From contig WFPQ01000230.1 in NCBI GenBank assembly GCA_015487515.1, positions 1 to 5,296 of the forward strand: a DNA stretch of 5,296 nucleotides, written 5' to 3'. Position 1 is the first letter of the stretch. Each line of letters opens with the position of its first letter. Both the position numbers and the translations under genes were made by a program. Of this stretch, positions 1 to 5,296 are shown in pieces. Under the pieces are notes generated by a model that did no database searches, was not told the origin of the DNA, and worked only from the letters and a program-made list of their open reading frames with translations. This DNA is from Hyphomicrobiales bacterium (GTDB lineage Bacteria > Pseudomonadota > Alphaproteobacteria > Rhizobiales > Devosiaceae).

Positions 1-618
1 ATCATAATCCCCGCACATGCCCGCATCCCCCACCAGGCCCGTTCCGCCCCCAAGAATCCTGTGATCGGCGGTCGGAATATGGGTATGGGTACCCACCACC
101 AGGGTGGCCTTGCTGTCAAGAAAATGCCCCATGGCCTGGGTTTCGGAGGTGGCCTCGGCATGAAAGTCCACTATGATCGCATCCGCCACCTCCCCCAGGG
201 GGCAATCGGCAATGGTCCTTTCAACCGCCGCAAACGGATCATCCATCGGGTTCATGAACACCCTTCCCAATGCATTGATGACCAGCACCTGATGCCCGTT
301 GCGTCCCCCCACCAGCGCTGCTCCGCGCCCCGGGGTGCCATCCATGAAATTTACCGGCCGCACCAGCGTCTGCTCCCTTTCGATGAAGGACATGGTTTCC
401 CGCTGGTCAAAGGCGTGATCCCCAAGGGTTACCACATCGGCCCCCGCCTCCGTCAGCATGTTGAAATGAGCCTGCGTAAGGCCGCGGCCATGACTGGCAT
501 TCTCCCCGTTCACCACCACGAAATCGAACCGGTGATTTTCTATCAACAGGGGCAGGTGCCGGTTTACGGCCTCGCGCCCGGACCGGCCCACCACATCCCC
601 CAAGAAAAGTATTTTCAC
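1..618 (-). CDS. YmdB/TIGR00282-family metallophosphoesterase (C-terminus outside window)
   Basis: This is a calcineurin-like metallophosphoesterase of the family typified by Bacillus subtilis YmdB, a cytoplasmic 2',3'-cyclic nucleotide phosphodiesterase with a di-metal centre. I translated 206 residues; the frame is open to the window edge, and about 60-70 C-terminal residues are missing compared with the usual 260-275. Visible family motifs are LFLGDVVGRSG (4-14, metal ligand D8), VVNGENA (35-41, E39), TLGDHAFDQ (64-72, H68), VDFHAEATSE (150-159, H153), GTHTHIPTAD (176-185, H178 and H180) and GDAGMCGDYD at the edge. The usual Asn of GNH is Asp67 here. The start is GTG, inferred because MKILFLGDVVG is the family N-terminus. 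It overlaps the cyclo-ligase stop as GTGA, so translation is probably coupled; only a weak Shine-Dalgarno is present. The family assignment is firm, but the cellular role in alphaproteobacteria is not known to me. Confidence 0.93.
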   Translation of the reverse strand, partial: MKILFLGDVVGRSGREAVNRHLPLLIENHRFDFVVVNGENASHGRGLTQAHFNMLTEAGADVVTLGDHAFDQRETMSFIEREQTLVRPVNFMDGTPGRGAALVGGRNGHQVLVINALGRVFMNPMDDPFAAVERTIADCPLGEVADAIIVDFHAEATSETQAMGHFLDSKATLVVGTHTHIPTADHRILGGGTGLVGDAGMCGDYD

Positions 619-1268
619 GATATCATTCCCGTTCTTCCTTCCAGCGCCCCGCCGTTTTCGGTAATGACCTGTTCCAACGGCACATCATGAAAACTCGCCG
701 GAACGTTTTCCAGTTCCTGGACCCCGAAGGCAAGGCCGCACAATATCGGCCTTTTTTCCATTCCGGCGATGGTGCGGTCATAAAAACCCTTGCCATAACC
801 CAGCCGGTTTCCCTTCCTGTCAAAGGCCAGCAACGGCAGGACAATGAGATCGGGAACCAGCAACCGCGACCTTTCATCCGGCTCCCTGGTGCCAAATGCC
901 GCCGCCACCAGCCTGTCCTCTCCCTCGAATTTCCTGAATATCATGGGCCTGTCATTGCCGGCGATGCATGGCAGGCAGACCTCGTTCCCCATCTGTTCCA
1001 TTTTTTCAATCAGTCCCAGGCAGTCCAGTTCATCCCCCATCGGCCAGTAAAGGGCTATGGTGGATTTTTCCGGCAATTCCACCCCGTCGGCAAAATTGCT
1101 GACCGCCCTTGCCGAGGCTTTCCGGCGCAATTCCCTGCCCAGAGCCGCCCGCCGCGCCAGGGCCAGCTTCCTGAGCCTTGACTTTTCCTGCTGGATTTCT
1201 TCTCGGGAAATTTCTTGCCGGGGGACAATGTCGGGATTTTTCAAGCGGCAGCATCCGGTTTCAATCAA
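615..1268 (-). CDS. ygfA: 5-formyltetrahydrofolate cyclo-ligase
   Basis: The enzyme converts 5-formyl-tetrahydrofolate to 5,10-methenyl-tetrahydrofolate using ATP, returning a stored folate to one-carbon metabolism in the cytoplasm. The family signature is LAFDRKGNRLGYGKGFYDR at residues 147-165 (nucleotide and folate binding loop). Also seen are the N-terminal basic helix KSRLRKLALARR (29-40), YWPMGDELD (74-82), VCLPCI (97-102) and the C-terminal PLEQVITENG (197-206). The full reading frame gives 217 residues, slightly longer than the usual 180-200. No ATG lies in frame near the expected N-terminus. The start is therefore TTG at 1268 or TTG at 1244 (residue 9), and neither has a convincing Shine-Dalgarno. 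The gene follows 6S RNA with almost no gap and overlaps the downstream metallophosphoesterase by 4 nt, so the transcript probably continues through it. Function is secure; the exact start is not. Confidence 0.95.
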   Translation of the reverse strand: MIETGCCRLKNPDIVPRQEISREEIQQEKSRLRKLALARRAALGRELRRKASARAVSNFADGVELPEKSTIALYWPMGDELDCLGLIEKMEQMGNEVCLPCIAGNDRPMIFRKFEGEDRLVAAAFGTREPDERSRLLVPDLIVLPLLAFDRKGNRLGYGKGFYDRTIAGMEKRPILCGLAFGVQELENVPASFHDVPLEQVITENGGALEGRTGMIS

Positions 1269-1269
1269 A

Positions 1270-1419
1270 AGCGCCGCCGCGGCCGTGGATGCACCAATCC
1301 CGGGAACCTACAAAAGTAGGTGGGCACCGTATATCCAGGCCCACGAGCCTGGTCAGGGACAGTTCCCCAAAGGACCGTAAGGCCCCGGACAATTTGCACC
1401 TTCACGAACCGGGCAGCGG
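1270..1419 (-). ncRNA. ssrS: 6S RNA
   Basis: 6S RNA mimics an open promoter and sequesters the housekeeping RNA polymerase holoenzyme. Evidence is position (between zapA and the cyclo-ligase gene, the usual place in alphaproteobacteria) and structure. Reading the minus strand, CCCGG near the 5' end (1413-1409) can pair with CCGGG near the 3' end (about 1303-1299) to close a long rod. Inside it are a perfect 6-bp hairpin, ACCTAC-TTTT-GTAGGT (1321-1306), preceded by GGTGCCCACCT as in alphaproteobacterial 6S RNAs, and another 6-bp hairpin, CCAGGC/GCCTGG (1352-1335). A GTTCGTGAAGGTG-like stretch near the 5' side resembles the central bubble strand. A sigma70-like promoter sits just upstream. The 5' end is inferred from that promoter. 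The 3' end is uncertain, between about 1290 and 1270. A covariance-model search (Rfam RF00013) would settle the boundaries. Confidence 0.85.
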
Positions 1420-1423
1420 AACA

Positions 1424-1451
1424 GATATAATGGCAGCAATGAGTTTTTCAA
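1424..1451 (-). promoter_or_regulatory. Sigma70-like promoter of 6S RNA
   Basis: On the minus strand a TTGAAA -35 box (1451-1446) is followed after 16 bp by a TATATC -10 box (1429-1424). This predicts transcription starting near 1417-1420, which matches the 5' side of the 6S rod. A separate promoter for 6S RNA is expected because the RNA is made far more abundantly than the zapA message upstream. The boxes are seen; activity is inferred. Confidence 0.6.
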
Positions 1452-1545
1452 AGCGGTTTTTAAGCCCCCCGCCAGCCAGATCCTGATTGCCGGCCAATCA
1501 TTCATCCACACCCTGACCCGCCCCCTTGCAGCTTCATGCAGGCCC

Positions 1546-1596
1546 GTTCCTTGCAAATATCGGTTCCTTGCAAATATCAGTTCCTTGCAAATGCCC
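1546..1596. repeat. Three 17-bp tandem repeats upstream of 6S RNA
   Basis: Three head-to-tail copies of a 17-bp unit (plus strand GTTCCTTGCAAATATCR) occupy 1546-1562, 1563-1579 and 1580-1596. The first two differ only at the last base, and the third departs in its last four. Degenerate relatives flank them: GCTTCATGCAG at 1531-1541 and GGCCTTTGCATATCA at 1597-1611. The array lies between the zapA stop codon and the 6S promoter, roughly 95-145 bp upstream of the -35 box. The period is not a multiple of three, which argues against a coding repeat. It could bind a regulator, be a remnant of slippage, or do nothing; no known motif is recognised. Confidence 0.9.
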
Positions 1597-1631
1597 GGCC
1601 TTTGCATATCACCCGGACAATTTTTCAAGCC

Positions 1632-2018
1632 TTATTTCGCTACAACCGGCTGCCCGGCCGCCGTTTCATCTATAACCACTGCCACTGCCTCTATCTTTCG
1701 GGCTGTCTCGGCCAGATTCTTGGCAAATTTCATTTCAAGGGCCCGGGACTGCCTTATTATGTCTTCCCTGTCGGCAATCACCTGATCGATCTCCTTGCGC
1801 AACTGCCCTATCCTGTTTTCCGCCGCCACCAGTTCGTCCAGAATGGCAATTCCGGCCATCACCGTCAGCCGGTTGTCGCCAATTTCGCCGAACGATCCCT
1901 TGAACTGCTCGACCTGGGCATCAAATCGCGCTGCCAGTTCCGCCAGGTGCTGCTCCTGCCCGTCTTCACAGGCCATGCGGAACTTTCGCCCGTTTATTTC
2001 AACGCTGACTTCAGCCAT
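1632..2018 (-). CDS. zapA: Cell division protein ZapA
   Basis: ZapA is a small cytoplasmic protein that binds FtsZ, bundles its filaments and supports Z-ring assembly. The 128-residue product has the family layout. An N-terminal beta-rich head (residues 3-19, VSVEINGRKFRMACEDG) leads into helix HLAELAARFDAQVEQF (24-39), then the signature GEIGDNRLTVMAGIAILDEL (44-63), then a long coiled coil (about 62-112). Its length is typical of alphaproteobacterial ZapA, longer than the E. coli protein by a C-terminal tail. The ATG start has an AGGAGAGG Shine-Dalgarno 4 nt upstream (2030-2023). The start overlaps the stop of the coiled-coil gene by 8 nt (ATGGCTGA), so the two are translationally linked. 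No clear intrinsic terminator follows the TAA stop. Confidence 0.93.
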   Translation of the reverse strand: MAEVSVEINGRKFRMACEDGQEQHLAELAARFDAQVEQFKGSFGEIGDNRLTVMAGIAILDELVAAENRIGQLRKEIDQVIADREDIIRQSRALEMKFAKNLAETARKIEAVAVVIDETAAGQPVVAK

Positions 2019-2310
2019 CCGGCCTCTCCTCTTCCTCCAGTACGGACCTTACTTCCTCCATGGCATTGACCAGCCGCCTTGAGACCTCCGAGGCCCCCTG
2101 GTCCAGCTTTTTGGCCCTGCCTGAAACCACCCCAAGTTCACTGGCCAGCATTGCCCGTTCCTTTTCGAGCTCGGCCACGTCATTTTCTATCCTTGCAATG
2201 GAACGCACCCTGCCATTGAGGGAGCGCAGACTGCTCTCCAGCCTGTTCAAGGCCTGTTCCACCCTTTGTTCCGCCAGGACATATTCTTCACCCTCGGGCT
2301 TTTCCTCCAT
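2011..2310 (-). CDS. DUF4164-type coiled-coil protein upstream of zapA
   Basis: The 99-residue acidic protein is almost entirely heptad-like helix (about residues 10-95, with segments such as VEQALNRLESSLRSLNGRV and ENDVAELEKERAMLASELG). It has no signal peptide, membrane segment or catalytic motif. Its size, coiled-coil nature and position directly before zapA fit the DUF4164 family that commonly precedes zapA in alphaproteobacteria. That name is from memory of the family and gene order, not a profile hit. A role in division together with ZapA is suggested only by the 8-nt overlap. The ATG start has AGGGAG (2325-2320) at a 9-nt spacing. It is the first gene of the minus-strand cluster and faces tkt across the divergent region. 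Confidence 0.75.
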   Translation of the reverse strand: MEEKPEGEEYVLAEQRVEQALNRLESSLRSLNGRVRSIARIENDVAELEKERAMLASELGVVSGRAKKLDQGASEVSRRLVNAMEEVRSVLEEEERPDG

Positions 2311-2472
2311 TTATCAACTCTCCCTGTGTGGCCTCTTTTACCCGTGATGATCAACAACCGGCAAAATCAACAAGATCCCTTATAATTCCCTTTGCGTGAT
2401 TTTTTTGACACGAATCCAGATAATTGTTCCTGATTTCGTTCAGGATCACGCCCCGATTCTCCATTGCAACCT

Positions 2473-2523
2473 GTCAATAATGACGCAATTGAGATCAACA
2501 CTCAATTGACTCAATTTATTGAC
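2473..2523. promoter_or_regulatory. Nested inverted repeat, candidate operator upstream of tkt
   Basis: Two perfect 8-bp inverted repeats are almost concentric. The outer pair is GTCAATAA (2473-2480) with TTATTGAC (2516-2523). The inner pair is CAATTGAG (2486-2493) with CTCAATTG (2501-2508), around a 7-nt centre. Their midpoints are 2498 and 2497. TTGAC or TTGAG boxes occur at 2489, 2506 and 2519 on the plus strand, with matching GTCAA or CTCAA boxes between them. The dyad overlaps the best -35 candidate for tkt. It lacks a T-run, so it is not a normal terminator. A transcription-factor site is the simplest reading; the protein is unknown. Confidence 0.6.
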
Positions 2524-2534
2524 CCCGTTATGTG
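2506..2534 (+). promoter_or_regulatory. Candidate sigma70-like promoter of tkt
   Basis: TTGACT (2506-2511) lies 17 bp before TATGTG (2529-2534), which matches the -10 consensus only in its first half. The predicted start near 2541 gives a leader of about 93 nt before the chosen tkt ATG and would exclude the earlier in-frame ATG at 2532. A TTGACA at 2405-2410 has no acceptable -10 partner at 16-18 bp. The evidence is weak. Confidence 0.3.
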
Positions 2535-2633
2535 TCTGGCACTTTCACCGCCCCTGCAAGCGTTCAGCAGACGTCTGTGCAAATTGTCAGCGCATCTACG
2601 ACAGGAAGCGCCGCGATAAAAGAAGCAAAAACC

Positions 2634-4637
2634 ATGTCAGATTCCAAGTCGGCAATTGCTGCAAATTCCAAGAAACACAACGCCATGGCCAACGCCATAC
2701 GCATGCTTTCCCTCGATGCGGTTGAAAAGGCCGGCAGCGGCCACCTGGGATTGCCACTGGGAGCCACCGACATTGCAACGGTCCTGTTTTCGAAAATAAT
2801 GAAATTCGACCCCAAGCAACCCGATTGGCCGGATCGGGACCGCTTCGTGCTTTCGGCCGGCCATGGATCCATGCTGCTTTATTCGGCCTTGCACCTGCTA
2901 GGATATGAAAATGCCAGCCTCGATCAGCTGCAAGACTTTCGCCAGCTTGGGGCCAGAACTGCCGGACACCCCGAATTCGGGCATCTGGACGGTGTCGAAA
3001 CCACCACCGGCCCCCTTGGGCAGGGCATTGCCAATGCCGTTGGCATGGCCATGGCCGAGGCCAGTCTCAGGGCCCGCTTCGGCAAGAAGATCGTTGATCA
3101 CTTCACCTATGTGCTGCTGGGCGATGGCTGCCTGATGGAAGGCATATCCCACGAGGCTGCCGCCCTGGCCGGCCATCTCGCGCTCAGCAGGCTGATCGTT
3201 CTATGGGATGACAACGACATCACCATAGACGGCCATGTTTCCCTGGCCGACAGCACTGATCAACTGGCCCGCTTCAGAGCCTATGGCTGGAATGTGGTTT
3301 CCGTGGACGGGCACAATGCCAGGGAACTTGAAACCGCCTTGAGGCAAGCGAAAAAAAGCGACCGGCCAACCTTCATCGCCTGCAAGACCATTGCCGGGTT
3401 CGGCTCCCCGGCCCGGGCCGCAAGGGCCAAGGCCCATGGCGGGCCTTATGGCAAAGAAGAAGCCATGGCCATCCGCAAGGCCCTTGACTGGAACCACGGC
3501 CCCTTTGAAATCCCCGAGGACATCATCGACGACTGGCGCCTTGCCGGCCTGCGCTCCACCAGGAAGCGGGTTGACTGGGAACAGCGCCTTGATGACCTGG
3601 ATACGGAAACCGCCGCCGAGTTCAACCGGCGCTTAACCGGTGATCTGCCCCCCGCCTTCGAAGAAGCAGTCCTGGAACTGAAACAGAAGCTGGCGGAGGA
3701 AAAGCCGGCCATGGCCACCCGCAAGGCTTCACAGCTTGCCCTTGAATCCATAAACCCGGCCCTGCCCGAAACCATTGGCGGTTCCGCCGACCTGGCCGGT
3801 TCCAACCTGACCAGAACCGCCGGTCTTGAAGATTTTTCAAGCGAAAAACCGGCCGGACGCTTTGTCAATTACGGGGTGCGCGAACATGCCATGGCTGCGA
3901 TCATGAACGGCATGGCCCTTCACAAGGGGCTCATCCCCTATTCCGGTGGATTTTTCGTCTTTTCCGACTATTGCCGCCCCCCCATCCGCCTTGCCGCACT
4001 GATGGGGATTCGCGTCATTCACGTAATGACCCATGATTCAATCGGCGTGGGCGAGGACGGACCAACCCACCAGCCCGTGGAACATCTGGCCTCTTTCCGT
4101 GCCATGCCAAACATCAATGTATTCAGGCCGGCAGATGCAACCGAAACCGCCGAATGCTGGCAACTGGCCATAACCCGGCGCGATGCTCCTTCGATTCTGG
4201 CCCTTACCCGCCAGTCCGTTCCCTGTCTGCGCAACGAGTTCGAGGCCGAAAATCTTTGCGCCCGCGGAGCCTATGCGATTTTTGGACAGGCCGATGCCGA
4301 CGCGCTGATCTATGCCAGCGGCTCCGAGGTCTCCCTTGCCGTTTCCGCCGCAAGAATCCTTGAATCCGAGAATATTTCCACCCGGGTGGTTTCCGTTCCA
4401 TGCCTGGAACTTTTCCTGGAACAGGATCAGGATTACATAAGGCAAATCAGGGGAACTCCAAAAGCCCTGGTTGCCGTGGAGGCCGGCGTTGCCCAGGGCT
4501 GGGACGGGTTGCTTGGCGATGGCGGACAATTTGTCGGAATGGATGGTTTTGGAGCCAGCGCCCCGGCCGCCGACCTGTTCGAACATTTTGCCATCGACAC
4601 AGCTCACATTGTCAGCGCCGTCAAGAGTCAGCTATAG
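2634..4637 (+). CDS. tkt: Transketolase
   Basis: Transketolase is a cytoplasmic thiamine-diphosphate and Mg/Ca enzyme. It moves two-carbon units between sugar phosphates in the non-oxidative pentose phosphate pathway and, where present, the Calvin cycle. The 667-residue length is typical, with three domains: cofactor binding (about 1-330), pyrimidine binding (about 355-530) and C-terminal. Expected residues are present: H37 (SGH), H77 (SAGHGSML), GPLGQG (126-131), D164 and N194 (GDG and DDND, Mg ligands), H268, R363, S385 and D386 (GGSADLAGSN), E417 (YGVREHAM), H467, D475 and H479 (THDSIGVGEDGPTHQ) and R526 (TRQS). From H467 on these are offset by six from the E. coli numbering. The ATG at 2634 was chosen because it gives the normal N-terminus; a frame-open ATG at 2532 would add 34 atypical residues. 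Its Shine-Dalgarno (AGAAG, 2621-2625) is weak. Variants include SGHLG for SGHPG and HGGPYG for the usual HGAPLG-like loop. gap follows 73 nt downstream. Confidence 0.96.
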   Translation: MSDSKSAIAANSKKHNAMANAIRMLSLDAVEKAGSGHLGLPLGATDIATVLFSKIMKFDPKQPDWPDRDRFVLSAGHGSMLLYSALHLLGYENASLDQLQDFRQLGARTAGHPEFGHLDGVETTTGPLGQGIANAVGMAMAEASLRARFGKKIVDHFTYVLLGDGCLMEGISHEAAALAGHLALSRLIVLWDDNDITIDGHVSLADSTDQLARFRAYGWNVVSVDGHNARELETALRQAKKSDRPTFIACKTIAGFGSPARAARAKAHGGPYGKEEAMAIRKALDWNHGPFEIPEDIIDDWRLAGLRSTRKRVDWEQRLDDLDTETAAEFNRRLTGDLPPAFEEAVLELKQKLAEEKPAMATRKASQLALESINPALPETIGGSADLAGSNLTRTAGLEDFSSEKPAGRFVNYGVREHAMAAIMNGMALHKGLIPYSGGFFVFSDYCRPPIRLAALMGIRVIHVMTHDSIGVGEDGPTHQPVEHLASFRAMPNINVFRPADATETAECWQLAITRRDAPSILALTRQSVPCLRNEFEAENLCARGAYAIFGQADADALIYASGSEVSLAVSAARILESENISTRVVSVPCLELFLEQDQDYIRQIRGTPKALVAVEAGVAQGWDGLLGDGGQFVGMDGFGASAPAADLFEHFAIDTAHIVSAVKSQL

Positions 4638-4710
4638 ACGGCAAGAAAAGTGACCGGATCCGGGAACCATATCATTTCGAGTTGAAACAGTTTTTCCAAG
4701 GAGAGCAAAC

Positions 4711-5296
4711 ATGGCGATTCGCATCGCAATCAATGGTTTTGGTCGCATAGGCCGCAACATCCTGCGTGCCATAATCGACGAGGGCCACCCCGAACTACAC
4801 GTGGTGGCAATCAATGATACGGGCTCTTTGGAGGTGAACTCCCACCTGATGCGCTATGACAGCGTGCATGGAAAATTTGGCGGCACCGTCATCGAAACCA
4901 AAGACACCATCGACGTCGGGCAGGGCCCGATCCGTTTCACCGGCCAGCGCGACCCCAGGCTGCTGCCCTGGAACGAACTCGATATCGATATCGTAATGGA
5001 ATGTACCGGCCGTTTCACGGACCGGGATTCGGCCCAGTGGCACCTGGATGCGGGGGCCAGGCGCGTGCTGATCTCGGCTCCCGGCAAACAGGCCGACATA
5101 ACGGCGGTCTATGGGGTCAACCACGACCAGATAACCTCCGGCCACAAGATAATATCCAACGGCTCCTGCACCACCAACTGCCTTGCCCCGCTGGCCAAGA
5201 TCCTTAACCACAGCGTCGGCATCGAAAAAGGCTTCATGACCACGATCCACGCCTATACCGGTGATCAGCCGACCCTTGACCGCTCCCACAAGGACC
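4711..5296 (+). CDS. gap: Type I glyceraldehyde-3-phosphate dehydrogenase (C-terminus outside window)
   Basis: The enzyme reversibly oxidises glyceraldehyde-3-phosphate to 1,3-bisphosphoglycerate with NAD(P) in glycolysis, gluconeogenesis or the Calvin cycle. It is a cytoplasmic tetramer. The window holds 195 residues of about 335. They cover the Rossmann domain with GFGRIGRN (9-16), INDTGSLE (34-41, D36 at the adenine-ribose position) and YDSVHGKFGG (49-58), then ECTGRF (97-102), SAPGK (122-126) and the catalytic site SNGSCTTNCLAP (149-160, nucleophile C153). The start of the catalytic domain follows, with TTIHAYTGDQPTLDRSHKD (177-195, H180). The ATG has a strong AAGGAGA Shine-Dalgarno (4698-4704), a clear contrast with the weak tkt site. 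The 73-nt gap after tkt contains only a 10-bp palindrome (CCGGATCCGG, 4654-4663) and no terminator, so co-transcription is likely. Whether it prefers NAD or NADP is not decided by what is visible. Confidence 0.96.
   Translation, partial: MAIRIAINGFGRIGRNILRAIIDEGHPELHVVAINDTGSLEVNSHLMRYDSVHGKFGGTVIETKDTIDVGQGPIRFTGQRDPRLLPWNELDIDIVMECTGRFTDRDSAQWHLDAGARRVLISAPGKQADITAVYGVNHDQITSGHKIISNGSCTTNCLAPLAKILNHSVGIEKGFMTTIHAYTGDQPTLDRSHKD

Larger units (their letters stand above)
2311..2633. other. Divergent intergenic region between the zapA cluster and tkt
   Basis: This 323-bp non-coding stretch is visibly more AT-rich than the flanking genes. On the minus-strand side I see the Shine-Dalgarno of the coiled-coil gene but only a weak -10-like TATAAG (about 2386-2381) without a matching -35. 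An 8-bp direct repeat, ATCAACAA, occurs at 2350-2357 and 2366-2373, with a related ATCAACA at 2494-2500. Toward tkt lie the nested dyad and the candidate tkt promoter listed separately. From about 2541 to 2633 the sequence would form the tkt leader, in which I recognise no riboswitch. Confidence 0.7.

Noticed and set aside
61..690. 209-codon open frame on the plus strand opposite the metallophosphoesterase
   Set aside because: It lies wholly antisense to a conserved gene and the start of the cyclo-ligase overlap. Its His/Pro/Gly-rich product has no recognisable domain, as expected for a shadow frame in GC-rich DNA.
1485..1499. Imperfect palindrome GATTGCCGGCCAATC downstream of zapA as a terminator
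   Set aside because: The arms are 5 bp with no T-run on either side, and it sits about 130 nt after the zapA stop; too weak to annotate.
1546..1596. Tandem repeats as a CRISPR array
   Set aside because: Units are only 17 bp and adjoin one another without unique spacers, and there are no cas genes.
1353..1628. 91-codon minus-strand frame crossing the 17-bp repeats and the 6S promoter
   Set aside because: It starts inside the repeat region, runs into the 6S gene, has no recognisable similarity and no convincing ribosome binding site.
2473..2523. Nested dyad as an intrinsic terminator
   Set aside because: It is AT-rich, has no following T-run, and lies between divergent genes where no transcript needs to end.
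2532..2633. In-frame upstream ATG at 2532 extending transketolase by 34 residues
   Set aside because: The extra residues look unlike any transketolase N-terminus, there is no Shine-Dalgarno before this ATG, and the only plausible promoter overlaps it. The ATG at 2634 gives the normal family length.
4038..4607. 189-codon open frame antisense to the 3' part of tkt
   Set aside because: It is a shadow of a strongly conserved coding region, with low-complexity Gly-rich product and no motif. Similar frames opposite gap (4795-5289) and zapA (1536-2069) are rejected for the same reason.
4654..4663. CCGGATCCGG palindrome between tkt and gap as a terminator or operator
   Set aside because: It is only 10 bp, has no loop and no T-run, and is the sort of palindrome expected by chance in GC-rich DNA.

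Overview
The window looks like a chromosomal housekeeping segment from an alphaproteobacterium. The clearest sign is gene order. On the minus strand, a DUF4164-type coiled-coil gene, zapA, a 6S RNA gene, a 5-formyltetrahydrofolate cyclo-ligase gene and a YmdB/TIGR00282-type metallophosphoesterase gene lie in a row. On the plus strand, a transketolase gene (tkt) and a glyceraldehyde-3-phosphate dehydrogenase gene (gap) diverge from them. The coding DNA is GC-rich, with many GCC, CTG and GGC codons. I cannot name a genus from the sequence.

Minus strand, in transcription order: the coiled-coil gene (2310-2011) overlaps zapA (2018-1632) by 8 nt. About 210 nt then separate zapA from 6S RNA. That gap holds a 17-bp tandem repeat (1546-1596) and a good sigma70-like promoter (1424-1451) for the 6S gene. 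The 6S RNA (about 1419-1270) runs almost directly into the cyclo-ligase gene (1268-615), which seems to use a TTG start. The cyclo-ligase gene overlaps the metallophosphoesterase gene (618 to beyond position 1) by four bases, GTGA. Linkage of 6S RNA to a cyclo-ligase gene is ancient in proteobacteria and is kept here.

Plus strand: tkt (2634-4637) and gap (4711 to beyond 5296) are 73 nt apart with no evident terminator between them. They are probably co-transcribed as the start of a central-carbon operon (non-oxidative pentose phosphate or Calvin interconversions plus lower glycolysis). The 323-bp divergent region (2311-2633) contains a nested dyad at 2473-2523, made of TTGAC/GTCAA-like boxes. 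It overlaps the best candidate tkt promoter and is the strongest unexplained regulatory signal in the window.

I found no mobile element, CRISPR array, tRNA, rRNA or defence system, and no convincing novel multi-gene system. The points worth a second look are regulatory DNA (the nested dyad and the 17-bp repeats), the 6S/cyclo-ligase junction, and a few residue substitutions in otherwise standard enzymes.
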